Positions 49,276-59,690 of a stretch of 64,000 nucleotides of DNA are shown piece by piece. The stretch spans positions 46,022 to 110,021 of the forward strand of contig JAMKCH010084885.1 in the NCBI GenBank assembly GCA_023653785.1, written 5' to 3'. The stretch comes from Ophioderma brevispina (Eukaryota > Echinodermata > Ophiuroidea > Amphilepidida > Ophiodermatidae). The translations under genes were made by a program, and so were the position numbers. Position 1 is the first letter of the stretch, and every line of letters begins with the position of its first letter. The notes under the pieces were generated by a model. That model did not search any database. It saw only the letters and a program-made list of their open reading frames with translations, and was not told the DNA's origin.

Positions 49276-49974
49276 TAACATCCAACGCTTCAAAATTTTA
49301 CTCACTAGAAAGTAAAAATATTGAAGAGTGTGTGAAACTCAGAGAACGGTTGCCTTTGCAGAGGTTCTAACTTTTTTGTCTTGTTTTCAGTGTTTGATTT
49401 TATGTAGGGCGTACCCCCTGTATTTCTTTAACTTTTAAACATAATGATTCACTATGTGTAAACCACTAATTACAAAAATGTGCGTTTTCGGAAATACTTC
49501 CGGAAATGACAGAAAATGGCATTTGACCAAATTCATTAAATTTCTATAAAAAAAAAAATAAATGCGATATAAGAATTTGCTCTTTCTAATTTTCGTGATC
49601 ATTAGCAGGTGAATAATGGAGTGACAAAAGATTGAATCAATGTATCACAGGTGTTTTTATAATAGGTCAAATAGTTTGCTTTGCCAAACGGACCTTAAAT
49701 CCACTTCTTAAATTTAAAGGTACTAACTAATACATAAAGTGACATTTGAACGATCCTTACATTTTTTTTTAATAGTCTTGGTTCTATTTTTTTACTCAAA
49801 ATATACCTAATATTGCAATCATTATGACACTGCTACTGCGCATCGCAGTTTTTGATTAAATCCTAAGTACCACTCCCTCCATGGCTCATGACACATAAAT
49901 GATCATAAAGGTTCCATTTTACATTTCTATAGTTTGTAACGTTGTTTGAATGTTGTCACTGGTAGCGCTGTTTG

Positions 49975-50511
49975 AAAAAAATTACGCACATTTTTTTGAA
50001 AGAGCGCCCCCAATTTTTTCAAACTTTTGAGATTTTTTACACGATTGCATTGTAACTGGCTAGTAACTATACCTGTAATGGTTAAGCTCGAAAATGTCAA
50101 ATATGTGTCTAAAAAGGAATTTTGTAGCTAGAATAATTATTCTCGGGGATCCCCGATACTAAATACACGGCTGCTAAACGGCCTCCAATGGAAATAGCCG
50201 TGATTGCGCCATGTACGTGTCTACGCTCATCCATTAGTTGTTTACTATTAGTTTCATGCAAGCCAGTAGAGGTTATTTTCTCGAGGTGGCAGCTATTCAC
50301 ATTCATGGACGGACATAACTATATTTCCCTCTGCCGTTAAGTCCAATCTGGGATCCCAATTCCTAATTATCAAAATCGCTTATTTTGTGATAAACACGCA
50401 TTTTTAGCATTCTCGTTCGCAGTATAGTTTCCTAACAATACCAACTAAACTGTTGCAAAACTTCAAATTTGAAAATTGAGGCGCTCGTCAAAATGTCTAG
50501 AGATTGCTTTA
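49975..50511. mobile_element. 0.54-kb TIR insertion specific to unit 2
   Basis: Unit 1 joins GCGCTGTTTG to TTTAAGCTGCTGC (27838-27855), but unit 2 is interrupted. The ends carry imperfect inverted repeats of about 40 bp (CATTTTTTTGAAAGAGCGCC at the left; GGCGCTCGTCAAAATG at the right). A 65-codon minus-strand frame inside has no known match. Confidence 0.6.
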
Positions 50512-50694
50512 AGCTGCTGCCTTTTAAGTTGCATTGTTTCGTCTAGTACTTAATTAGTTTGTAAAGCCCAGCTTCTGGTGTCATATACGGTTCCCCCACT
50601 GTTATCCAGTATCGACCGAAAATATAATTAAGTCGAAGCCATGCATTACCATTTCTTATATGAAAGATAATTGTATAACATTTGCTTAAAAAAG

Positions 50695-50815
50695 CTTGTT
50701 AACTCATTTGGTAAGAGCGCCGTTCTAGTAATACGGAGGTTGCCGGTTTGAGTCAGGGGCCAAGCGCATACGGGTTTGCCCCACACTTCTGTGCGCTTGT
50801 CAGCTCCTAAAATAT
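50695..50815 (+). mobile_element. tRNA-derived SINE, diverged copy
   Basis: AACTCATTTGGTAAGAGCGC (A-box), AATACGGAGGTTGCCGG and GGTTTGAGTC (B-box), then TTCTGTGCGCTTGTCAGCTCC in the body. It is the same family as the copies at 57771 and 57990. The head resembles tRNA-Thr. Confidence 0.7.
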
Positions 50816-50924
50816 ACTCATAATTATCTATATGTGATGTGATCAAGCAAAATGAGTCGGAAGTCGCAAATATTGATTTTGAGATATAGCCTTAAAGGTC
50901 CATGGCCCGATCGCTAATAGCCTC

Positions 50925-51065
50925 GTCCCCAGAAGCCCCAGATTTTACCGGAAGTGGTCAACATTTTGAAGAAAGCTACTATTTTTCTCATTTACCCTGT
51001 GAAATCTTAGAGCCGAAGGATGTTTGGTTTGGAAGTTATGAGCGAAAATGTGCCCTTTTTTGCTC
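50925..51065 (-). repeat. Interspersed repeat family X, diverged minus-strand copy
   Basis: CAGATTTTACCGGAAGTGG, CTATTTTTCTCATT and GTTTGGTTTGGAAGTTATG align in reverse with 57100-57250, with lower identity than the other copies. Confidence 0.4.
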
Positions 51066-53430
51066 TCGCATCAAAACGGATTGAAATATCGGCGCGAAAC
51101 TTTACAGATGGGTTTTTGGAGTGAAGGCCAATCTATTAAGATGAAAACTTCACATCCTTAAATCGGGCCATCCCCCTTTTAAACATTGAAGACGAAATTG
51201 TCCTTTGGTTTGAAAAAGCAGTGAATCTAGTAAAATCATTGTATTTCAGTTAAAAATCCAATATGGCGGCTATAAAACAAATGTCCGCGCCTCCAATTTC
51301 GCTTACGGCCCACGATTGGGATTATATACACCTTAATCATTGTTATAACTTGCAAGCGTTTTACAAATAATAAGATACATTGTTCTCATAAAACGGATTC
51401 CTTACAAAGAGCCACGAGTATCAACTATTCTATAATAATAATAAGAATAACAAAATAAACACGTTTAAGTAGTTTTACGCCCAACCGGTTTTTCAAAGCG
51501 CTGCGCAGCAGTCACGTTACGCGTTCAGCTCAGTGATAATGCAATTTAATCAAGAAACAGTTGCACTGGAAGATTTTGATGTATGAATTATATCCAAAAA
51601 TACGAATTCACGTAAACTTTCATTAACCAGACCCAGTGATCGAATATACACTTCAAATATTGGCAAACACTTGTAAATACTGATGAGTTTTGCCCTTTAG
51701 TCAATTCGCACATATGCTGTGTTGTATCTTATTTGCACACTGCAGTAACATGTGCAACATATTATATTATATTATGCTCTTCGAGCAGAATCCGGCAACA
51801 AATGTCCCATACTTCATTTAAAACGTTCAGTGTACAGAATGAATAAACAATTTGCATGTCCGTGCTCCAAGCGGTGTTTCCCAATCATCAATTATGACTA
51901 TTCATCAAACTTGGAGGTTATCTCTCGTCCCATTTATTGTCTAACTAAATCAATTCCCATCCACCTTTGGAAGCAAAGAGTATTGATCAGAGACTAAATC
52001 TAATAAAGTTAGTTTTCCCTACGGACCGTTGTCAAGGTGGACAAAATGTCAAATTGTACGAGTTCTAGCAAAATCATAAAAAAATGAAATACCAAGGTGT
52101 TGTAAACAACTTTAAACTGCTTAATAGGATGATCATAGTCACATGGTTCCGAACTAAACACACGCTACGCCACAGGCGCGGCGTAGCCAGCGAAGGGTGG
52201 GTTGGGGGGGGGGGGGGGGCTTTTTTTTTTTTTTTTTTTTTTGGGGGGGGGGGGGGGGGGTGTGCTTCGGTACATTACGGTCCGTTATGGTTTGTCGGTA
52301 TATTTTGTCGAAAAGCTGTTGCTTTGATGCTTGAAGTACAGCTTTAAGAGCATTTTAACAATGTTTGTATCAACTTGATGGGCGATAGACGGTGTTCATG
52401 ACGCGGCAATTCAAACACTTCTTGGCGGTAGAAAAATAAACGTGGCAAAGGTAGACCAGGAACAAAGTTGCTGTTTGTTTGTTTTTTTCACTCACCGTTA
52501 AAGAGACTGGCACATTTGAAAAATAGTGCGCCCTCTAGATTTTTCAAAATTGATATTTTGCGTGGTTTTAAAGCTTCTATATACATTGGCACTCACCTGA
52601 AATTATTAAGAGCGCTTATTGGTAACCAGAACGATTTTATAAGTAATGACTCCTGCGACAAAAATTCAGCAGACGACGCGGTATTTAACACAAGAAAACA
52701 CACGGCGGAGTTGATGTCCACGGCATGCGCCTTCTTTGACCGGTCTTTGGTTTTGACATCAATGAGTGCGAGTCTATGATATTCAAGTTAGCCTAAAAAT
52801 TACTTGGATGTCTTGGATACTTGGATATCTGTTTTTGGGTATATATTTTTATGTTTAAAATATATTTCTATTCTTCCAATGGCCTAGACTAGCATTTGCG
52901 AGCAAATTGAAGAAATGTTATATTTTCGGAAAATGTGCTATGGATCATTTGGCAACACTAAAACCAGCAATACCCCCCCCCCCCCCACATGGATAATTCT
53001 TTGTCGCACAAAAACGCAAACGACTAATGATCTAAGGCTTGTTAAGTCCATCCTTTGCGGTCCTTTTAGCGAAAACAAATTAGAGTTACCACCTTCAGGT
53101 AGGTCAGGGTGGCCCATCAAAGTCGGAAGGTACGGGGGTTGTTGCCACCTTCCTATACTTTACTGTGTAAAATGGTAAAAAAATGGTACGTATGTTACTT
53201 ATGATGCTACTGCAAGCAAATAATAACGATACTTGTGTTTTTTAGAGTGATAACATGTGTGTGCCTACTTTGGGACGCACATTGCCATATATCCTTTTTT
53301 TGCTTGCATGAATGGCGAGAACGGTCAAAACCCCTTGGTTTTGGAGATATGCTTACAGATAACTCTATAAATAAACTCTCAGTTATGACGCGATTGTTCA
53401 AACTTAATATGTTTGTACTTTATTTAAAGG
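51066..53430. other. Unassigned DNA with extreme homopolymer runs
   Basis: No recognisable gene. A G-run, T-run (about 22) and G-run (about 18) lie back to back at 52205-52260, just after GGCGTAGCCAG (52181), which is probably the worn left end of a GTGGCGTAGCC-type MITE. C-runs also occur at 52974-52986. A 103-codon plus-strand frame at 52468-52779 is unrecognised and shows no supporting context. Confidence 0.35.
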
Positions 53431-53434
53431 ACGG

Positions 53435-53458
53435 ACATATCGTCGGCCGCGTCACATA
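53435..53458 (+). repeat. 24-bp GC-rich sequence, inverted copy at 57365
   Basis: The 24 bases here, with core CGTCGGCCGCGTCAC, are the exact reverse complement of 57365-57388. Homology does not clearly extend beyond them on either side. They may be ends of one 3.95-kb element or of two copies of one family. Confidence 0.5.
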
Positions 53459-53804
53459 GTGACATATTCGACATTTTGGATTTTTTGGAGAAATTGGGCA
53501 AATACGTTTGCTTTGTAGTAGGGTAGTCCTACCAATTTTCGGACACTGCCAGTTTTCGGACAGATGTGTGTTTTGAGCCATGTGGTTTCAGTTCTTAAAT
53601 TCAACACTACATTTTAATCCATCAAATTAAAGACCGAATACATACTGTATTTAAATGGTTACCTTGTGGCCGTCTATGTGTTGTTGTCTTTCGAAACAGC
53701 GAGGATAAGTGTGGCGATTCGGCCCCTTTTTAATAAAAAACATGTTACTTATCAGGTAGCGTTATTCGGCGTTTGGTTCTAAAATATTTTTGTGGCCAAA
53801 TGAA

Positions 53805-54075
53805 AATAATTTCTTTCTGTTCTACCAAGAACCTCTGAAGGGTGGTTTGTTTTAGGGTTCCTAAAAGTTTAAGGTTCAAAGAACCATTTTCTTGGCTACA
53901 GAACCTTTTAAATCTTCACGGGGTTCTTTATAGAACCCAAAAAGGTTCTGTAGCCAAGAAAATGGTTCTTTGTAGAACCTTAAACTCTAGGAACCCTAAA
54001 ATGGATGGTAATAAAGCACCTTTCTGAGGACGGCCGTATATAGGTTCTTGGTATAACAGGAAAGAAAAAAATTGG
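53805..54075. mobile_element. Near-perfect palindromic MITE
   Basis: AGGGTTCCTAAAAGTTTAAGG, TTCAAAGAACCATTTTC and TTGGCTACAGAACCTTT (53856-53911) are mirrored by GGTTCTGTAGCCAAGAAAAT through AGGAACCCTA (53945-53998). The outer ends CTACCAAGAACC and GGTTCTTGGTA, with flanking AATTTCTTTC / GAAAGAAAAAAATT, also pair. The loop is only about 30 bases. Partial relatives of the GGTTCTTTATAGAACC unit follow at 54185-54230. Confidence 0.8.
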
Positions 54076-54511
54076 GGGCCATGAAATATATTTTTAAAGG
54101 TTTTCCACCGCCTTTCATGTTACTTACCTTTAACATATATGTGAACACATACAAAACGAACTTTCATAGGCCTATTTAAATTTGGAAGGTTCTTCATAGA
54201 ACTTTTAAGTTTCTTTATAGAACCTTATTAGTGCTTAGGGTGAAAAATACAGGACAAAAAAAAATGGTTCATGTTGACACTTATTTCTAAGAGTGTACGG
54301 GTAACCGTATGTGCGGCCAGTAACCCCGCTCATTAGCATCCTCCAGCATTCCCCAAGACCCCCATAATTCAGTTCTTAAGGCCCTTAAAGGAAATTTTTG
54401 CTCAGAAGCTGGAATTTTAGCCAACTTTCAGCTCTCCAGCCTGCAAATGGTCAAAATTTCAGTTCCCAAGCACTACTTTCGGAGAGACAAATCAAGTTCA
54501 CAAGCTCCAGG

Positions 54512-54810
54512 AAGTGGCGGCGCAGGGGGGGGGGGCATGGGGGGCAATTGCCCCCCCCCCAAAATTTTTTTTCTTGCCCCCCCCCAGTTGCCCCCCCCCC
54601 CTGGTCGAAAGAAAAAATGGAAGGATTTCGGGCATAATTCCCCAGTGATGTGGGGCCAAAAATCAGCGCTTTGGGTCCAAAATTGGTGAAAAATTTCCAA
54701 AGTTTTCATATTTTGCCCCACCAGAATTTCACTTTTGCACACCCCAAGATTTCACTTGCCCCACCCGTGTGCCCCCCCCCCCCCAGAAAAAGGAGTCCGG
54801 TGCCGCCACT
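54512..54810. mobile_element. GTGGCG-type MITE, complete
   Basis: AGTGGCGGCGC (54512) is mirrored by GGTGCCGCCACT (54799-54810). Between them are long G and C runs (54525-54600; 54771-54784). The same end type is seen at 41731 and 59691. Overlapping Pro/Gly-rich frames are products of the runs. Confidence 0.65.
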
Positions 54811-55119
54811 GCTCCCAAGTTCGGAAATCGGGGACGCACACATCCATACCTGAAAAAAAAAAAGGTGAGTCTAAATGCTTGCCCCTCAGGTCAGAAAAAA
54901 ATCTACTATCAATAAATTGCTAGTATTATTCCGTCACAGAATTTCATAAGTGTGTCAGAAAAAAAGTGATGTCAGATGGGTCGGGGTACGGAGCATTAAG
55001 AGGTGTGTGGGTGAGTATCGAATAAAGCAAGCTAATTATTGTGAAATGGCTAATTATTGAACACCTTGAAAACATAACTTTAAGGGGTACGGGTGCAGGT
55101 CCGTAGGCCTACGGGTACG

Positions 55120-55510
55120 GGGAAATGTGGTTCCCGATTTTATCCGAATGGGTTAGTTTATCCGAAGGAATCGCTCTTTCGAAGGTTCCTTTATCGAAAT
55201 TCGTTATTACGGGGTTTGTTTTATGCGAGGTTCATTTTCGAAGGTTTTTTTAATCCGAAGGCGTTGTTATTCCGGAGGTTCGTTTATTCGAAAAAGAATA
55301 AGGTTCGTTCTCAGAAAATCAAATAAGATTCATTTAGCTCAAGTTATTCCATTTTCGATCAACGAAACCTTATTTCATTTCGGATCAACGAAACCTTTGG
55401 ATAAATGAACCCTGTTGGATAAACACAACTTCGGATCAAACGAGCAGTCGGAATAACAAACAGGTAGAAAGAAACAAAATTTTCGGATTTGCGAACCTTT
55501 AGAATAACGG
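55120..55510. repeat. GGTTCGTTTATCCGAA array with a polarity switch at ~55330
   Basis: Up to about 55325 the units read GGTTCGTTTATTCGAA and variants on the plus strand. From about 55335 they read TTCGGATCAACGAAACC, the reverse orientation. Roughly 8 units lie on each side, forming a large imperfect hairpin. Two frames here only reflect the repeat. Confidence 0.7.
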
Positions 55511-55783
55511 CATACGTAGGTATATAGGAAAAGGTTTAAAGGTATAGGAAACTTGTTTATAGGGTAGCAGTCTATTTAGGGTGCTAATTCCAGTTCGAAA
55601 AGACTGTTTAGGGTGCTTTCTGTTATAATTGGTCACGGAGGAACACCACTCTCAATGATAAGTGACCTTGGAAATTTAGATTTTGCGTATATAGAAGTTT
55701 CCTTTGATACTATCATGAGACTATAAAATAAAACTTTCTAGCTGCTGTGTGACAAAAAACCATATCCAAATGGGGTCGCAACA

Positions 55784-55885
55784 AATAATAATAATAGGCC
55801 CATAATAAAAATAATATAGGGACCATAATAATAATAATAATAATTATAATAGATAATAATTATAAAAAATAATATAATATCGTCG
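55784..55885 (+). repeat. Interrupted (AAT)n microsatellite
   Basis: AATAATAATA tracts are broken by GGCCCATAATAAA and GGGACCATAATA, ending in AT-rich sequence before CGTCGTCATC. Simple repeat with no further meaning seen. Confidence 0.8.
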
Positions 55886-56124
55886 TCATCCATCGTCATT
55901 GTCATCGTTTAATTGCGTTAACTAGTCAATCGTCAGAGGCATTGTCGCAAAATCTTCGGTCTTATCATCGTATTTTCCACATTTTCCCATGACAAGCACC
56001 TGCTGCAGACGGCCGTTATATACCTTCACGCATGCGCCGGCCCTAAACGACCACATGGGTCACGATTTACGGATTACATTGTGGTTCCCTGGTTACATGA
56101 GACAGTGTATAATAAAAACAAGAA

Positions 56125-56320
56125 AGGAAAAAAAAAAAAGCAGGAAAAAAGAGGGAGAAGAAGAAAAAAAGAAAGACAAGGGAGAGGGGGAAAAAAAAAA
56201 ACGAAACAAAAAAAATAACCAACAAAAAAAACTTATACACAAAAAAAACAAACCAACAAAAAATCGAAAAAACAATTAACATAACTATGATACTTAAAAA
56301 CAAAAAAAAAACACCCCCCC
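56125..56320 (+). repeat. Purine-rich low-complexity tract and C-run
   Basis: Almost pure A/G from 56125 to 56300 (AAAGAAAGACAAGGGAGAGG and similar), then CCCCCCCCCC at 56314. The Lys-rich (plus) and Phe-rich (minus) frames across it are artefacts of composition. Confidence 0.75.
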
Positions 56321-56969
56321 CCCACCCACCCCAACCCCATGCGTACAGCCGATTTTTTCTGAAGTGTCCGAAAATGCACGGTATTCTGGTCCGTCATAAA
56401 TCTGGCAAGGCTGGCCTATTTTTGTTGACTTCGAGGCTTATTTTGTTCGCGTTTTTCTTATGGTGATAATGCAACTCAGTATTCACAACCATTTCATGCT
56501 CAAAAGTAAAGTTGGACATGGTCATTACATGGATGGTGTTTGGTGGGTAAATATCATGTTTATTTTTTTTATTTTTTTTATATAATATTTTTTGTTTTTT
56601 TTAATGTTTACTTTTTTTTGAGTAAATTTGTTTTTACCTTTCTTCAAAATTCACAAACCTCAAAGTGGCTTAATTTGCAAAATAATTATACTAATAATGA
56701 TTGTATTTGTAAACGTTAAATTTATTCCGCACTCACACGTTTTAAGGGTGACCGTATTTGCGAAATCTATTATACGCAGGCCCATGCATCGCTATCGTTC
56801 ATTTTGAACTATTCGCCGCTTCACATTAGTCAAGTATTTGTGCGAACTTATTTCAGTTCGGTAGATCACGCTATTCTGTCGGTTTGACACACTCACCAGT
56901 GACGTATTTGGCGATTTTCCACCTGATTTTAAATGTGGCTTGTTCTTTATGTAATTGTGTTCTCTACCT

Positions 56970-57255
56970 TCTTATGAGAGCCTGGCACTTGACACATACG
57001 CACCATCAGTATCGTGGGAAAACAAACTTGCGGTTTTGAGGGCTAGAAGCAATATAGGGCATATTGCAAAGCCTTATTCCAATAATGTGCTATTATGATG
57101 GTAACCACTAAAACAGCGTTTTTTTTTTTTTTTTGTTTATATCTTGGAAGAAATGGGATTGCGGGCTCAAATTTCAGGATGACAAGAGAAAAATACGACC
57201 TTCAGCGGATATCAAAATCGATACTACTTCGGGTAATCAGGGGGTTCACTAGACG
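56970..57255 (+). repeat. Interspersed repeat family X, longest copy
   Basis: Aligns with 18462-18735 throughout (GAGAGCCTGGCACTTGACAC, AACTTGCGGTTTTGAGGG, GTTTATATCTTGGAAG, GATATCAAAATCGATACTAC) and with 9085-9235 in reverse. It ends at ATCAGGGGGTTCAC. A T-run of about 17 at 57119 interrupts it. Confidence 0.7.
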
Positions 57256-57364
57256 ATCGGACACGCCCTTTAATGGAAATATATGTCTAATCAAAGTATA
57301 GTATGGAGGGACTTAAAAATCTTAAAAAGATGTTTTCCGAAATGCGTATTTTGCAATTACGCAG

Positions 57365-57388
57365 TATGTGACGCGGCCGACGATATGT
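57365..57388 (-). repeat. Inverted mate of the 24-bp sequence at 53435
   Basis: Exact reverse complement of 53435-53458 with no mismatch, 3.9 kb away. Confidence 0.5.
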
Positions 57389-57544
57389 AGTAAACATTTG
57401 ACCCAAACAAGAGTGAAGTTTGTCCATTGTTACGATTGCTTGGACGCGGGTTCAAAATCACAACGAAGAATTCATCAGTAAATGAGAGATCCTTTTGCCC
57501 TTGGCTAATGTATATTGTATTGTTTCTGTTTCATTTCGTGTCCC

Positions 57545-58170
57545 CACACTTGTCAGAAACGTACAATTTTCCAATTGAAGGACAACTTTAATTAAATCCC
57601 TGGGGTGAATTTAATAAATAGTCATCCTAGTCTGCCTGGAGAATAAGTAGTTAAATCTAAAAACAAATATAAAGGATAGTAAAATATACCGTCAGATGTA
57701 TCCTCTAGGAAAGCGATGGACACCGCTCGGACCATACAACTAGATAATATTTATCGTTCCCTCTATCAACCTGGCTTGTTAGCTTAATTGTAAGAGCGCC
57801 GTCACTAGAATACGGAGGTGGCCGGTTCGAGTCAAAGCCAAGCGCACAGTTTTATTTTTTTTTCAAATTTGCTGTCATTGTCTGCCTGGCAAGAAATTAA
57901 TATTTTTTTGTTGTGATTTATTTATTTTTTTTAGTAGTTAAAAGCGTAAAAAACATAAAATGTATAGTATAAATACCGTCTGATGCAACCTGCATTGTTA
58001 GCTTAATTGGTAAGAACGCCGTCACAAGTAATACGGAGGTTGCCGGTTCGAGTCCGGCCACGCGCACGTTGTTTTTTGTCAACACTTTTGTGCGCTGGCC
58101 AGCTCCAGGAAAAGATTCATTGTCTGCATGGAGACAACGACGAGCGTTAAAATCTAAAGAGTTATTGTTG
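57545..58170 (+). mobile_element. Tandem array of a tRNA-Thr-like SINE, ~243-bp period
   Basis: The tail phrase TGTCTGC(C/A)TGG recurs at 57635, 57878 and 58122, about 243 bp apart. Two recognisable heads lie at 57771 and 57990. The second has A-box TTAGCTTAATTGG and the perfect T-arm GCCGGTTCGAGTCCGGC (58042-58058). The anticodon-arm area CGCCGTCAC..AATACGGAGG resembles tRNA-Thr(UGU). The first unit is worn and lacks its head. Inter-unit sequence (AGTTAAA..TAAAATATA..ACCGTC) is also repeated, so this is a true head-to-tail array. Confidence 0.7.
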
Positions 58171-59690
58171 CTCAGGGCAATACTTATTTTTTTTTTTTTT
58201 TTTCTTTCCTTTTCTTTCTGGTTAGGGAGAAGTTCCAAATCAATTGAATATGTGTCATTTTACCTTATTCGCCCTAGAGAATGATCCGTTACCCAGGCCA
58301 AGGCAGCCAGGGCTTAGCATTTCTTATTAGTTCCTAAACCCAAGTAAGACGTCTCTTCCCGAGAAAAGGCTCCTTATCCAGGGTGTACGTGTGCCTTATC
58401 TGGGGTTTAAACAGTAAACCCAGACAGACTTGGACGCTTATTTATCTAGGTGTAGGCGCATATCCTACCTAACACTGCGGCGGCTTCCTTATCTAGGGTT
58501 CAAGGTCTTATCCGGTTTTTACTGTTATTCAGGGTTTTACAAGATGAAGCCGTAGATCCTAGATAGTAGCGTACTCTTGGAGTTGGCAGTAACCTCATAT
58601 GCGAATATGGCGACAAATATTGGCATTTGCAGCAGTCCAAGACAAAACAAACAAAACTTATACATAAAATATTTAAAATCTCCACTTTGGTTATAATAAA
58701 ACTAGATGTTCTAGTTAATGTGAGTGGATAAAGGTGCTTTGTATTGTAAATGAATTCCCTGTCTGTACACATATTCCTTTATTTTTAAGAGTAAATATCA
58801 GCGCAAATTAATATCACGACAATGACGTATCGTGAAAAACTTCGTAATGCGTATTGAAAGAGGACAAATCTAAATGATGACTCCATTTAAGTGGTGGCAA
58901 TATTCGGTTCCCACTTATGCTAAAGATCGGAAGTATCGATGCACTTCATTAGACTGGAGGGCGCCACATTTCAGAAAGTGTGCACTCACATGGGACGAGG
59001 AAGACGGTATTCAATATTTAACGACAACACCAACCCTATAGTTCATAAAGAGATATTCACCTTACATCATTATACCCTACTTACATCTATGACAATTATG
59101 GAAGAAAGCCAGTTTTAGAGACAGAGGAAACCGGAGTACCCAGAGTAAACCAGTGAGGCCGAGTATGGACTAGTTAGAATCACACTTTCCGTAACGCTAT
59201 GGGACATCCAGTGAGAATTTCTAAAATTTAGAAAGTTCATTTTACCCAACATTTTGAGACATTGCCTTCCAAATTTCTCCTTTGGTGCAATATATAGATC
59301 GCTTTATACGCCCAATTGGGCTACTTTTGACCATTAAATAGCGCCCTCAAAGCGCCATTTTCGACAGGACTCGGCGGAGCTGTTTTGTACATTTCGAAAC
59401 AATGTTGGGAACAGTTTCCCAACCAGTGCCGTGCGGGTCCAGCCTAAACGAATTTTTTCTTAGAAAAAAAAAAAACAAAACAGGAGCAACTGCCTATTCG
59501 AGGCAACCCACACGTTGAGCATTCAACTTGGGAGTGTCGTGCACAAAAATTTGTTAAATTAATATGTGACTAAATTCCATGCCGAAATTGTATAATATAC
59601 AAGATTTCTTATAGTCCCTTTCGCCATCCTAAATGGCCGTCAAACCCAGCCTGAATGATATTATATCAGACAGAGGAAGCTGAGTCTCAG
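58171..59690. other. Unassigned DNA with degenerate CCTTATC.AGGGT repeats
   Basis: 58365-58545 contains several short imperfect repeats of the type CTTATC(C/T)AGGGT. The minus-strand frame at 58500-58772 (90 codons) is unrecognised. Nothing else could be assigned. Confidence 0.35.

Larger units (their letters stand above)
38520..49335. other. 10.8-kb block present only in unit 2
   Basis: Unit homology stops at about 38515 (GTCTGCTGC, matching 27205) and resumes at 49338 (AACTCAGAG). Both edges carry AGTAAAA- and TTAATC-rich sequence (38535-38700; 48898-49330), but I cannot define terminal repeats or a target duplication, so one large element is not proven. Contents are listed separately. The gaps 38700-39430, 40200-41730, 42085-43545 and 47095-48895 show no recognisable gene; frames at 40300-40593 (97 codons, Lys/Arg-rich) and 42676-43050 (124 codons) have no assignable product. 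Confidence 0.6.
27901..50560 (+). repeat. ~11.4-kb direct duplication, copy 2, expanded by insertions
   Basis: Matches 16441-27900 from 27901 to 38515 and again from 49335 to 50560. Differences: a 2240-bp TIR transposon (30179-32418), a replaced stretch at 33000-33465, a 10.8-kb block (38520-49335) and a 0.54-kb insertion (49975-50511). It lacks the piggyBac-like MITE, the L1 ORF1 relic and the hairpin insertion of copy 1. The junction at 27895-27910 (AAACAGTAGTTT) resembles the sequence at 16441-16452. Confidence 0.9.

Noticed and set aside
54398..54923. Overlapping Gly/Pro-rich frames on both strands
   Set aside because: They follow the G and C runs of the MITE at 54512-54810.
55989..56303. 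Lys-rich plus frame and Phe-rich minus frames resembling membrane segments
   Set aside because: Low-complexity A/G tract read in several frames.
57990..58066. Functional tRNA-Thr gene
   Set aside because: The T-arm is perfect, but the acceptor stem and anticodon loop do not pair properly and the sequence is a unit of a SINE array.
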